Shown here: piece by piece, positions 53,032-61,679 of the stretch
Numbering within the stretch: the stretch's first letter is position 1
Layout: each line of letters starts with the position of its first letter
NCBI GenBank assembly: GCA_041743085.1
Contig: JBGTNL010000004.1
Location: 10,467 to 74,466 of the forward strand
Reading direction: 5' to 3'
Origin: JAFMPW01 sp041743085
Lineage (GTDB): Bacteria; Bacteroidota; Bacteroidia; Flavobacteriales; Flavobacteriaceae
DNA length: 64,000 nucleotides
The notes under the pieces: model-generated
Databases searched by the model: none
Seen by the model: the letters and a program-made list of their open reading frames with translations, nothing else
What the model was told of the DNA's origin: nothing
Made by a program: the position numbers and the translations under genes

Positions 53032-54006
53032 TTAACGGGCAATTATAGCCTGGGAGGTTTCTCTGTCTTTCACAAGCTGTTCTTTCAAGTCATCCACCGA
53101 GTTGAATTTGTATTCGTCCCGTATGCGCTCCATGATTTGGATCTGCATCCTTTTTCCGTAAAGATCGCCCTCAAAATCGAGAAAATGAATTTCTATGCTT
53201 TCCTGCCTGTCCGCCCGGCTGGGCTGGCTGGAAGGGTCGGCGGACAGGTTCCTGTTCCCCTCAACGGTAGGGTTATAACCAATGTTCATCATCCCGAAAA
53301 CGGTCTTTTCATTTAAATCGGCCTTAATAACGTAAACACCATTTTTTGGGATTAGTTTGTAGTGTTCTTTAATATACAGATTGGCCGTTGGAAAATTCAG
53401 TTGCCTGCCCAGTCCTTTGCCCTTTACAACGCTGCCGGTAAGCATGTATTCATACCCAAGATACCTGTTGGCCGTAGTTACATCCCCCTCGGCCAGGGCA
53501 TTGCGGATCTTGGTAGAACTAACCGAAACATCATCTATTTCCTGCGCCGGAATTTCCTCCACTTCAAAATCCAGAATAGCTCCAAACGCAATAAGATCGT
53601 TGATATTTGCCGCCCTGTTTCTTCCGAAACGATGGTCATAACCAATAATTATTTTTTTGGTTTTCAGATCATTTACTAAAATATCCCGCACAAAATCTGT
53701 GGCAGACAATCTAGAGAACTTTTTCGTAAAAGGATGAACTATAAGATTATCCAATCCTATTTGCTTCATTATTCCGGCCTTTTCTTCTACCGTGTTTAGC
53801 AGCTTGATATCCGCATCTTTTTGGAGCACCATTCGGGGATGAGGAAAAAAAGTGAGCACGGTTGATTGCAGATCCAGCTTTTTGGCACTATTTATGAGGC
53901 GTTCCAATATCTTTCTGTGACCTATGTGTACACCGTCGAAAGTACCAATAGTTATAGCAGTAGCGTGCTTTTTATCGTATTTGGAAATGCTTTGGACTGT
54001 AACCAC
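53032..54006 (-). CDS. ribF: Bifunctional riboflavin kinase/FAD synthetase
   Basis: Makes FMN and FAD. N-terminal FAD synthetase domain: TIGTFDGVHIGHRKIL (G-x-F-D-G-x-H-x-G-H), GYDHRFGRNR, and SSTKIRNALAEGDV. C-terminal flavokinase domain: GSVVKGKGLGRQLNFPTANL, NGVYVIKADL, MNIGYNPTVEG, and a late LYGKRMQIQI. Between PTVEGN and SIEIHFLDFEGDLYG the protein carries an extra segment, LSADPSSQPSRADRQ, encoded by a palindromic DNA insert (53206-53248). The insert is in a loop and both domains are otherwise complete, so activity is likely kept. Confidence 0.95.
   Translation of the reverse strand: MVTVQSISKYDKKHATAITIGTFDGVHIGHRKILERLINSAKKLDLQSTVLTFFPHPRMVLQKDADIKLLNTVEEKAGIMKQIGLDNLIVHPFTKKFSRLSATDFVRDILVNDLKTKKIIIGYDHRFGRNRAANINDLIAFGAILDFEVEEIPAQEIDDVSVSSTKIRNALAEGDVTTANRYLGYEYMLTGSVVKGKGLGRQLNFPTANLYIKEHYKLIPKNGVYVIKADLNEKTVFGMMNIGYNPTVEGNRNLSADPSSQPSRADRQESIEIHFLDFEGDLYGKRMQIQIMERIRDEYKFNSVDDLKEQLVKDRETSQAIIAR
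53206..53248. repeat. Palindromic insert inside ribF
   Basis: Perfect 10-bp inverted arms CCTGTCCGCC (53206-53215) and GGCGGACAGG (53239-53248) around a GC-rich 23-base centre. It keeps the ribF frame and encodes a 15-17-residue Ser/Pro/Ala/Asp-rich loop absent from usual RibF proteins. It resembles palindromic coding elements known in Rickettsia. Confidence 0.7.
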
Positions 54007-54056
54007 AGAGATAAAATAATAAAAAGGCTTATTTTTAAAGTTTCAAATTCCCCTTA

Positions 54057-57000
54057 ATGAAGGCAAAATTACGGCTTGTTTTATCAACTACCATACTATT
54101 TCTTTCCTTTTACGGATCAGCACAAACCGGTTACTGGCAGCAAGAGCGTAAGATTTATGGCACAGTTTCTCCTTCTTTACGGCGCATAGATATTAAACGT
54201 GCACATTTATTCTCTCTTGAATCCGAGAAGCTGCTTAAAGAACTCTCTGAAGTATCTCGGTTAAAAGCCACGGGTAAAGCCGTATACTTTCCCGACGACA
54301 AAGGGAGACTAATGCCCTTTATGGTTTCCGAGAAACCGGTATTATCGCCGGAACTGGCGGTGAAGTATCCCGGAATAAAATCATATGCCGGCTATGGTTT
54401 GTATAACAAAAAGGAAAGGATACGCTTTAGTTTCTCACATAATGGCTTGGAGGCAATGATTGTGCACGCTGATAAAAAAATGACCACTTTTCTTCAAAAA
54501 TCATCCCGGAACAGTACTACTTATGTTGTATATAGCAGAGATGCCAATATTTCATCCGATGTCAATTTTGTTTGTTCTACAAGAGCTGAAATCGCGAGAA
54601 GTAAGAGGCCTTCCACGGCAAAAATTGTAGATGATCAACTGCTGCGTAAGTATAGGATCGCTGTTTCGGCAACAGGGGAGTACACCGAATTTCATGGTGG
54701 CACGGTAGCTGATGCCCTGGCCGCAATTAATGCGACGTTAACAAGAGTGAACGAGGTGTTCGAAACCGATCTGGCAATTACTTTGGAACTGGTGGCGAAC
54801 ACTGATGAGGTAATATTTACCGATCCGGAAACCGATCCGTACGATGCTAATTTAAATACCCAGGTTCAAAATACACTCACCAGCATTATCGGAGAAATGA
54901 ATTATGATGTTGGTCATTTGTTCCATGAAGACGACAACAATGGGAATGCCGGATTTATTGGGTCTGTATGTACGGACAATCAAAAAGGAAGCGCTTTTTC
55001 TTCAGCCTTGAATCCCCAGGGTGATATCTTTGATCTTGATTTTGTCGCCCATGAGTTGGGGCATCAATTTGGTGCCAACCATACCTGGTCTTTTGAATCT
55101 GAAGGAACTTTAGTACAGGCAGAGCCTGCAAGCGGAACAACCATAATGGGCTATGCCGGGATAGTTGATGGGGATAATGTAGCACCGAACGGGGACGACT
55201 ATTTTCATTATTTCAGCATTCTTCAGATCACACAATACATAGCAACGACAACTTGTGCTGAAACAACCCCCCTTGGCAATATACCCCCTGTCATAGCTCC
55301 TACGGGAAATTTTATCATACCTAGATCCACTGCGTTTGTTTTAACGGGAAACGCCACGGATGCGGATGCGGGGGATGTGCTTACATATACCTGGGAACAA
55401 TTAGACGACGGGGTGGTAACCACTGATAATTTTGGCCCTGACAGGCCCAATGGCGCTAATTTCAGATCTCAAAAACCTTCCACATCACCGGAGCGCTATT
55501 TTCCCAAATTGTCTGAAGTTGTGCAAGGCAATCTCACCCAGACCAACCCACCTCTCAATTCGGCCTGGGAAACAGTTTCCGACGTGGAAAGGGACCTGAA
55601 TTTTGCACTCACCGTCAGGGACAATGCCGGTGGTGGCGGACAGGTAGTATCCGATCTGGTAAATATTCAAGTGTTAAATGGTGCAGGCCCTTTTGCAGTG
55701 ACCTCACAGGCTGGCTCGGAAACCTATGCAGCCGGCACCTCTCAGCCAGTTACATGGGATGTTGCCAATACCAATAAAGTTCCCGTAAACGCGCAGCGGG
55801 TAACCATATTTCTTTCTACGGATGGGGGGGTTACTTTTCCCGTTATGTTAACCCGGGATGTCGTTAACGATGGAGCCCATGAGGTCCTGATTCCAGGTAT
55901 AGCAACTACCGAGGCGCGCATCATGGTAAAGGCAAGCGATAATATATTTTTAGCGGTAAATGGGTCTGATTTCACTATCGAGGAATCTCAGGTTGTGCTG
56001 GATTTCGGCGAACTTGACTTTGAAGTATGCCAACCAGACGATCTTGTAATTCCGTTTAACTATGAAACCTTTTCCGGCTTTAATGAAGAAATAAGCTTTA
56101 GTGCCACGGGAGCACCGGCAGGTATGGGAATTTCTTTTACGCCTGCAATGGTAACTGCCAATAATACGCCCGTTGATATGACTATATCCAACACGGCCGG
56201 GGTTGCTACGGGCAGCTATCCGATAACGGTTACCGCAACATCAGCCACGGTCATCAAAGAGGTGGTCGTCAATGTAAATATATATAACACCTCTTTGCCC
56301 GATGTAACACTTACCTCACCTGCAGACGGGGCTGAGGAGGTAAGCCTCAATCAACCCTTGGAATGGGTTCCCGATGCTGCGTTCACCTCCTACGAGGTGG
56401 AAATAGCAACCGGCGCCGGGTTTAATACGATCATCGAATCGGCTACTATTAATACAAATACTTACCTCCCCGGAAATTTGGAAGGTGGAACCACCTATTT
56501 CTGGAGGGTGAAACCTCTGAATACCTGTGGTGAAGGCACCTTTGGCATCGTTTTTAGTTTTACAACAATTGCGCTGAACTGTAATAGCGGTTCGGCAGAA
56601 GGTCTCCCATTGATTATTTCGTCTACCGGTACGCCCACTGTGACTTCAAGGATAACGTTTCTAAATGATCTGCCGGTTTCAGATGTGGATATCACATTGG
56701 ATGTTGAGCACTCTTTTCTGGCCGATTTGGTTATAAGCCTTACCTCGCCGTTTGGTACAACGGTAATTCTTACTTCAAATTCCTGTGGAGAGCTGACAGA
56801 TATAGATGCTGTCTTTAATAATGAAGGAAACAGCTTTACCTGTAGCGGAACCCCGGGGATCAGCGGTACGGTAAGGCCCTTAGGGTCCCTGGCTTCATTC
56901 AACGGAGAATCAACACTCGGTGAGTGGGTGTTGGAAATTCGCGACACTGCTCCGGCTGATGGCGGTGCGCTTAACGCATTCTCTCTTGAAATTTGTGCGG

Positions 57001-57833
57001 AAGGTGACTTCAGACCGGACGATGATGGCGATGGGGTATTTGATGACGGGGATGATCTTTGCTTAAATACCCCTCGGGGAACTGAGGTGGACACCGAAGG
57101 CTGTCCTGTATTCAGATTTCCGCCGGATAATTTTACAATAGCAATACTAAGTGAATCCTGTATTGGGAATAATGACGGTAAAATCGATATTACCGCCAGT
57201 CAGAACCAGGAACACATCGCTAACTTAACAGGTAATGGGATCGATCTTACTGCAAATTTCACTGAATCTTTTCAGTTCGATAATTTGCTTGCGGGAACCT
57301 ATGCGCTGTGTATAACAGGCACAGATGGCGTCATTGTTTACCAAGAACAGTGTTATGAAGTGGTAGTAGCACAACCGGAACAATTGGGAGTTTCTTCCGT
57401 TGTAAATAGAAATAGCCAGCAAGCCATTTTAACCCTGAGCGGGTCCAATCTGTATAATATTGAACTTAACGGTTTGCTGCAGCAGGTGGAAACGTCCGAA
57501 GTTATACTCCCTTTAAAAAAAGGTGTAAATACCCTGAAGGTTTCCACTAACTTACCCTGCCAGGGAATTTATGAAGAGCAGATCTTTGTATCCGAAGAAC
57601 CAATCGTTTATCCAAACCCTTTTTCCGAAGGACCTAAAGTATTTTTGGGAAGGGAAATCGTTACAGTTGAGGTGGCTGTTCATGACGCAAACGGACGATT
57701 GGTAAGAAAACGCAACTATAAAGTAAATGGTTCCGAAGTTGAACTGAATTTGAGCGAATTGCCTTCCGGAATATATTTCATTAATCTGAAGGGGGAGGGA
57801 ATCCGCAGTAGCCATAAAGTAATACGAAGATGA
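54057..57833 (+). CDS. Secreted T9SS-sorted reprolysin-like zinc metalloprotease
   Basis: A 1258-residue secreted protein. A signal peptide (to about residue 22, ...SFYGSAQ) and a propeptide-like N-terminal region are followed by a metzincin catalytic domain with the zinc site HELGHQFGANH (H332, H336, H342; E333 catalytic) and Met-turn TTIMGYAG. Then come beta-sandwich/PKD-like and fibronectin type III regions (GAEEVSLNQPLEWVPDAAFT), a proprotein-convertase P-domain (about 850-985, DVDITLDVEHSFLADLVISL, STLGEWVLEIRDTAPADGG), a Ca-binding thrombospondin-3-like DDDGDGVFDDGDDLC, and a C-terminal type A T9SS sorting domain (YPNPFSEGPKVFL... GIYFINLKGEG). It is cotranscribed with the following lipoprotein gene (ATGA overlap). 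Confidence 0.93.
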   Translation: MKAKLRLVLSTTILFLSFYGSAQTGYWQQERKIYGTVSPSLRRIDIKRAHLFSLESEKLLKELSEVSRLKATGKAVYFPDDKGRLMPFMVSEKPVLSPELAVKYPGIKSYAGYGLYNKKERIRFSFSHNGLEAMIVHADKKMTTFLQKSSRNSTTYVVYSRDANISSDVNFVCSTRAEIARSKRPSTAKIVDDQLLRKYRIAVSATGEYTEFHGGTVADALAAINATLTRVNEVFETDLAITLELVANTDEVIFTDPETDPYDANLNTQVQNTLTSIIGEMNYDVGHLFHEDDNNGNAGFIGSVCTDNQKGSAFSSALNPQGDIFDLDFVAHELGHQFGANHTWSFESEGTLVQAEPASGTTIMGYAGIVDGDNVAPNGDDYFHYFSILQITQYIATTTCAETTPLGNIPPVIAPTGNFIIPRSTAFVLTGNATDADAGDVLTYTWEQLDDGVVTTDNFGPDRPNGANFRSQKPSTSPERYFPKLSEVVQGNLTQTNPPLNSAWETVSDVERDLNFALTVRDNAGGGGQVVSDLVNIQVLNGAGPFAVTSQAGSETYAAGTSQPVTWDVANTNKVPVNAQRVTIFLSTDGGVTFPVMLTRDVVNDGAHEVLIPGIATTEARIMVKASDNIFLAVNGSDFTIEESQVVLDFGELDFEVCQPDDLVIPFNYETFSGFNEEISFSATGAPAGMGISFTPAMVTANNTPVDMTISNTAGVATGSYPITVTATSATVIKEVVVNVNIYNTSLPDVTLTSPADGAEEVSLNQPLEWVPDAAFTSYEVEIATGAGFNTIIESATINTNTYLPGNLEGGTTYFWRVKPLNTCGEGTFGIVFSFTTIALNCNSGSAEGLPLIISSTGTPTVTSRITFLNDLPVSDVDITLDVEHSFLADLVISLTSPFGTTVILTSNSCGELTDIDAVFNNEGNSFTCSGTPGISGTVRPLGSLASFNGESTLGEWVLEIRDTAPADGGALNAFSLEICAEGDFRPDDDGDGVFDDGDDLCLNTPRGTEVDTEGCPVFRFPPDNFTIAILSESCIGNNDGKIDITASQNQEHIANLTGNGIDLTANFTESFQFDNLLAGTYALCITGTDGVIVYQEQCYEVVVAQPEQLGVSSVVNRNSQQAILTLSGSNLYNIELNGLLQQVETSEVILPLKKGVNTLKVSTNLPCQGIYEEQIFVSEEPIVYPNPFSEGPKVFLGREIVTVEVAVHDANGRLVRKRNYKVNGSEVELNLSELPSGIYFINLKGEGIRSSHKVIRR

Positions 57834-58507
57834 GAATTTTTTTAGCTATCCTATGCGGTTTACTCATTTTGAGTTGTAAAAAGGATTCCCCAAGACCTCC
57901 TGAAGCCGCGCTTTTGTCTTTTCCGCTCCGGAACTCCGAATGCACTACCGGGGTTGATTTGAATGAAACAACGAGCCAAGTAGAGTTTAAATGGCTTCAG
58001 GCCAACGATGCCAAAACCTATGAATTAAGGGTAACCAATACGGCCTCTGAAATTACGCAGACCGTAAGTACAGAATCCCTATCTGCCAAATTACCCTTAA
58101 CCAAAGGGTCCCCTTATTCCTGGGTTGTGCTCACCAGAAATACGGAAACCATGGAAACAGCCACGAGTGCCATATGGCAGTTTTACAATGCGGGTGCTGA
58201 GACAACGTATGCGCCTTTTCCCGCACAACTTGTGGCGCCTCAATCCGGAGCAACCGCAATTGAGGATATTAATAATGAAGTGGAATTAGACTGGTCCGGT
58301 GCAGATGTTGATAATGATATTGCCGGATATGAGGTTTATTTTGGAACGGAAACACCCCCTGTTGAACTTATTGCCTCCCCTTCGGCAGGTACTTCAAAAA
58401 TAAAAGTCAGTGTTACGCCCGGAAGTGTTTACTATTGGAAAATCCTCACCAGGGATAGTGAGGGAAACTCCTCTGATTCAGGGATTTTCACCTTCAGGGT
58501 ATTCTGA
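57830..58507 (+). CDS. Fibronectin-type-III-like lipoprotein paired with the metalloprotease
   Basis: A 225-residue predicted lipoprotein. Leader MRIFLAILCGLLILSC ends in a lipobox (ILSC, Cys16). Two Ig/FN3-like beta domains follow: QVEFKWLQANDAKTYELRVT...SPYSWVVLTRN and VELDWSGADVDNDIAGYEVY...GSVYYWKILTRDSEG. Start overlaps the metalloprotease stop (ATGA), so the two are translationally coupled. A surface adaptor or inhibitor role toward the protease is a guess from context. The stop lies in a palindrome shared with convergent pth. Confidence 0.82.
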   Translation: MRIFLAILCGLLILSCKKDSPRPPEAALLSFPLRNSECTTGVDLNETTSQVEFKWLQANDAKTYELRVTNTASEITQTVSTESLSAKLPLTKGSPYSWVVLTRNTETMETATSAIWQFYNAGAETTYAPFPAQLVAPQSGATAIEDINNEVELDWSGADVDNDIAGYEVYFGTETPPVELIASPSAGTSKIKVSVTPGSVYYWKILTRDSEGNSSDSGIFTFRVF

Positions 58508-58519
58508 TAGTACTATCAG
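58504..58519. terminator. Palindrome holding the convergent stop codons
   Basis: CTGATAGTACTATCAG is a perfect 16-bp palindrome. Read on each strand it gives TGATAG, a tandem stop: plus-strand stop 58505-58507 for the lipoprotein and minus-strand stop 58518-58516 for pth. It may act as a weak bidirectional terminator hairpin, but there is no T tract. Confidence 0.4.
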
Positions 58520-59082
58520 GTTCCGTTGAATAGATTCATCGTAATTTTCACCCCTGCCAGTACAAAGGATGAAATGAGTTCCGTAGTTTTTTCCAGACGT
58601 TCCGGCAGCGCGGCAGCTTCCTCTTCACTCCATTTCCCCAGCACATAATCCACTTGTCTTCCTTGGCGAAAATCGGATCCTACTCCTATCCTAAGTCGGT
58701 TGTATTGGGTGGTTTGCAACGAATTTTGAATGTCTTTTAACCCGTTATGCCCTCCGTCACTGCCTTTGGTTTTTAAACGAAGGGTTCCGAAAGTCAGATT
58801 GATATCATCTGTTATTACCAAAACGTTTTCCAGGGGTATATTTTCTGTTTCCAGCCAATATTTCAATGCCTTCCCACTCCTGTTCATGTAGGTGGAGGGT
58901 TTAAGGCAAAGGACGCTTTTGCCTTTAATTTTAAAAGTTGCAACGGCACCCAGTTTTGTGATGGCGAACGAAAATTCATGTTTGTTGGCCAGTGCATTCA
59001 GTACCTGAAACCCAATGTTATGCCGGGTCCCGGCGTAGTCCTCCCCTATGTTCCCAAGTCCGGCCACCAAATATTTTTTCAT
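58516..59082 (-). CDS. pth: Peptidyl-tRNA hydrolase
   Basis: Recycles tRNA from dropped-off peptidyl-tRNA. I place the start at ATG 59082 (MKKYLVAGLGNIG), the conserved N-terminus; a longer frame to 59145 runs into repeat DNA. Motifs: GLGNIGEDYAGTRHNIGF (catalytic His), LCLKPSTYMNRSG, VITDDINLTFGTLRLK (Asp), and GSDGGHNGLKDI. The 188-residue length is normal. It is the last gene of prs-rplY-pth, a conserved order; a 101-bp inverted-repeat element separates it from rplY. Confidence 0.95.
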   Translation of the reverse strand: MKKYLVAGLGNIGEDYAGTRHNIGFQVLNALANKHEFSFAITKLGAVATFKIKGKSVLCLKPSTYMNRSGKALKYWLETENIPLENVLVITDDINLTFGTLRLKTKGSDGGHNGLKDIQNSLQTTQYNRLRIGVGSDFRQGRQVDYVLGKWSEEEAAALPERLEKTTELISSFVLAGVKITMNLFNGT

Positions 59083-59173
59083 TGGATCTTTTTCTTCAAA
59101 AATTGATTTTTTCCTGTTGAAAATAAAGTTTAAAAATGGGGACATAGCGCTAATTCAACGTTCTAAAAAGATA

Positions 59174-59274
59174 AAGAGGGGGTTTAAAAAGTATATTACC
59201 TGGTCAATGCGAGAAACATATTACCTCACTTCGTTCGCAATGATGGTCGAATTATACTTTTTAAACCCCCTCTT
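59174..59274. repeat. 101-bp element with perfect 21-bp terminal inverted repeats (MITE-like)
   Basis: Arms at 59174-59194 and 59254-59274 are exact inverted copies, with the central string GGGGGTTTAAAAAGTAT and its complement. The 59-base interior contains TTCGTTCGCAATGATGG. It lies between rplY and pth on both sides of no other gene. It could be a small non-autonomous mobile element, or a very strong hairpin that limits pth expression. Confidence 0.7.
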
Positions 59275-59291
59275 AGAATATATAGAGCAGA

Positions 59292-59984
59292 CTATTGTTT
59301 ATCTTCCGCCGGGGCATCTCCTCCCCCTGCAGCGGCAGCATCTTCACCTTCAGCAGCACCTTCTGCTCCTTCAGCATCCTCCGCTCCTTCTTCGCCTTCA
59401 ACACCTTCCAATTCTTCCACTACTTCTTCAACAATAGCGGCACGTTGTGTTTTAACCTGGACTACCACTGTAGATTCGGGATGTAAAATGGTAAAATCCT
59501 CATTTAATAAGGACTCTACCGTTACGTTATCGCCGATCATCAAATCTGAGATATCGATATCAAAGAAATCTGGCAGGTTGTCTGGCAAAGCCTTGATATC
59601 GAGTTTTCTTTTTCTAAATAGCAACCTGCCACCGTTTCGCACTCCCGGGGAGTTGCCCTGTAAGCGGACAGGAATTTCCATGGTTACCGGTTTGTCATCA
59701 AATAGCTGATAAAAATCGATGTGGAGAATTTTATCCGTCACGGGATGAAATTGAATGTCCTGCATGACTGCTTTTATCTTTGGACCACTTTCCAGATCAA
59801 CCTTAACCGTGTGGGCTTTCGGAGTGTACACCAAATCTCTGAACGCTAGTTCATCTGCTGAAAAGTGTAATGGTTTTTCCCCTCCGTAGACCACGCAAGG
59901 AACCTTTCCAGCATTACGCAGGGCCTTGGCTGACTTCTTGCCCACGCTTTCTCTTTCTGATCCTTTGATTGTAATTGACTTCAT
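59292..59984 (-). CDS. rplY: Ribosomal protein bL25 (Ctc form)
   Basis: Binds 5S rRNA in the 50S subunit. The 230-residue protein is the long Ctc form: N-terminal L25 domain (GSERESVGKKSAKALRNAGK, CVVYGGEKPLHFSAD, HIDFYQLFDDKPV), then the TL5-type C-terminal domain (VRLQGNSPGVRNGG, DNLPDFFDIDISDLMIGD), ending in an Ala/Glu-rich acidic tail of about 35 residues (EGAEDAEGAEGAAEG) usual in Bacteroidota. Cotranscribed with prs upstream and pth downstream, with a 152-bp gap to prs. Confidence 0.95.
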   Translation of the reverse strand: MKSITIKGSERESVGKKSAKALRNAGKVPCVVYGGEKPLHFSADELAFRDLVYTPKAHTVKVDLESGPKIKAVMQDIQFHPVTDKILHIDFYQLFDDKPVTMEIPVRLQGNSPGVRNGGRLLFRKRKLDIKALPDNLPDFFDIDISDLMIGDNVTVESLLNEDFTILHPESTVVVQVKTQRAAIVEEVVEELEGVEGEEGAEDAEGAEGAAEGEDAAAAGGGDAPAEDKQ

Positions 59985-60136
59985 TGAAATTGTTTAATAT
60001 GTTAATTGTTAATTAATTATTTATTACTGATACTGATTTTTCTCCTTTTTTAAAGGAACCTATTTTCTTCCTCCCGCCTTGGCCTCCCAATAACCATCGG
60101 AATGGCTGAAAGAGGGATGCCCGGGCCCGGGAGGGA

Positions 60137-61078
60137 CTACATTAAAAACTTAGACGCAATGGAGGTATTGTGATGTACCCTGTGCATAACATCGGCAAAT
60201 AGATTGGCACAGCTTAATACCCGCACTTTGTCACTTTTTACTTTTATAGGAATTGAATCGGTAACGATCAGTTCCAGCAATTGCGATTTTTCAATTTTTT
60301 CATACGCATCACCGGACAATAAACCGTGAGTTGTAATGGCCCGCACACTCAGGGCACCGCGCTCCAGCATCAAATTGGCAGCTTTTGTCAATGTTCCCGC
60401 CGTGTCCACCATATCATCGACCAATACCACATTTTTCCCTTTTACGTCTCCAATGAGTTCCATATGAGTAATTACATTGGCTTTGGTGCGTTGCTTATAG
60501 CAGATCACCACATCGCTCTCCAACGCCTTGGAGTAGGCGTAGGCCCTTTTGGAACCGCCCATATCCGGAGAAGCGATGGTAAGATTGTCCAGTTTAAGCC
60601 CTCTCAGATAAGGTAAAAAAAGTGTTGAAGCGAATAAATGGTCTACCGGCTTTTCAAAAAACCCCTGGATCTGGTCTGCATGTAAATCCATGGTAATGAT
60701 ACGTGTTGCCCCGGCTGCCTCTAACATTTTGGCTACCAATTTGGCGGCTATGGGTACTCTGGGCTTGTCCTTTCTGTCTTGCCTTGCCCAACCAAAATAG
60801 GGCATTACGGCTGTAATGTGACGTGCAGAGGCCCTCTTGGCCGCATCGAGCATGAGCAACATTTCCATAAGATTTTCGGAACCGGGGTTGGTAGAGCCAA
60901 TAATAAAAATCCGGGCTCCCCGCACCGATTCCTCGAAGGAGGGTTGAAACTCCCCGTCACTGTATCTGGAAAAAATCACGTTTCCCAGTTCTGCACCATA
61001 TGCTTTGGCAATTTTTTCTCCAAGCACAGCACTTTGCGTACAGGCAAAAATCTTGGGTTCGGGAACGGTGTAGGACAT
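60137..61078 (-). CDS. prs: Ribose-phosphate pyrophosphokinase
   Basis: Makes PRPP from ribose-5-phosphate and ATP for nucleotide, histidine and tryptophan synthesis. The 313-residue class I enzyme shows FSRYSDGEFQPSFEESVRGA, GSTNPGSENLMEMLLMLDA, MPYFGWARQDRKDKPRVPI (ATP loop), the metal-binding DLHADQIQGFF, and the PRPP loop VLVDDMVDTAGTLTKAA. First gene of prs-rplY-pth. Upstream lies the tRNA-Leu region. Confidence 0.97.
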   Translation of the reverse strand: MSYTVPEPKIFACTQSAVLGEKIAKAYGAELGNVIFSRYSDGEFQPSFEESVRGARIFIIGSTNPGSENLMEMLLMLDAAKRASARHITAVMPYFGWARQDRKDKPRVPIAAKLVAKMLEAAGATRIITMDLHADQIQGFFEKPVDHLFASTLFLPYLRGLKLDNLTIASPDMGGSKRAYAYSKALESDVVICYKQRTKANVITHMELIGDVKGKNVVLVDDMVDTAGTLTKAANLMLERGALSVRAITTHGLLSGDAYEKIEKSQLLELIVTDSIPIKVKSDKVRVLSCANLFADVMHRVHHNTSIASKFLM

Positions 61079-61252
61079 AATTATCGTATTCTAATCCCAC
61101 CATGCATATACCTATTGGAACAGCAGGAAGATACCCTTTTGTCAAAGGAGGTGCAAATTTAAAAATTTATTTGGGTTGCAAGAGATAAATCTGGGGAATT
61201 TTAGCATCCTGATGAAAATTATTTTTTAGCTTTGCAGTCCTATTTTTGCTAT

Positions 61253-61300
61253 GCTCGAGTGGCGGAACTGGCAGGCAGGCGCGCTGGGACTGAAATTTTG
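61253..61300 (+). pseudogene. tRNA-Leu 5' remnant
   Basis: GCTCGAGTGGCGGAACTGGC and the following GCGCGCTGGGACT match the acceptor stem, D arm and start of the anticodon stem of a leucine tRNA. The D loop has a CAGG duplication, and the sequence breaks off at the anticodon loop, running into the GIY-YIG gene. No matching 3' half (T arm, CTCGAGC) is found nearby. Confidence 0.65.
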
Positions 61301-61305
61301 AAATA

Positions 61306-61555
61306 ATGGTTTGGGTTTATGCCATATCAAGTTTAAAACACAACTATGATTTATGTTGGGACAACTATAAACGTGGACGATCGGTTTGAAAGGCATAACA
61401 AAGGAAGAGAAAGGACAACCAAACCATATGCACCTTTTGAGTTGTTATATACTGAAAAGCACGGTAGCCGGAATGAGGCCCGGAAGCGGGAGAAATATTG
61501 GAAGACCGGAGTTGGAAAAGAACAACTGCGAAAAATTAGAGATAAGAATACATAA
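61306..61555 (+). pseudogene. GIY-YIG endonuclease-like gene with a frameshift
   Basis: From ATG 61306 the frame gives MVWVYAISSLKHNY, the first half of a GIY-YIG domain (VYAI = G/V-I-Y). One extra base at 61348 then shifts the frame; the rest continues as IYVGTTINVDDRFERHN (YVG = YIG), TTKPYAPFELLYTEK, and EARKREKYWKTGVGKE, ending at 61555. Removing the extra G gives one continuous ~83-residue UPF0213-type protein. As it stands the ATG at 61346 could only produce a truncated 69-residue form lacking the first strand. It lies between the tRNA remnant and the intact tRNA-Leu. Confidence 0.75.
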
Positions 61556-61558
61556 AAT

Positions 61559-61640
61559 GCCTCGGTGGCGGAATTGGTAGACGCGCTGGATTCAAAATCC
61601 AGTTCTTTCGGGAGTGTGGGTTCGATTCCCACCCGAGGTA
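61559..61640 (+). tRNA. tRNA-Leu(CAA)
   Basis: An 82-nt tRNA. Acceptor arms GCCTCGG/CCGAGGT (one G-U pair), D arm GGCGGAATTGGTAGACGC, anticodon arm TGGAT-TCAAAAT-CCAG with CAA anticodon, a short variable arm, and T arm GTGGGTTCGATTCCCAC. CCA is not encoded. The gene starts 3 bases after the GIY-YIG stop. Confidence 0.95.
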
Positions 61641-61646
61641 CATTTT

Positions 61647-61678
61647 AACCCTCTTAATCAGTTGATTTAGAGGGTTTT
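61647..61678 (+). terminator. Intrinsic terminator after tRNA-Leu
   Basis: AACCCTCT (61647-61654) and AGAGGGTT (61669-61676) form an 8-bp stem with a 14-base loop, followed by TT. It is 6 bases after the tRNA end. Confidence 0.65.
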
Positions 61679-61679
61679 A

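Noticed and set aside
56495..57094. A 199-residue minus-strand ORF within the metalloprotease
   Set aside because: Ser/Pro-rich antisense shadow of beta-sandwich domains; no start context.
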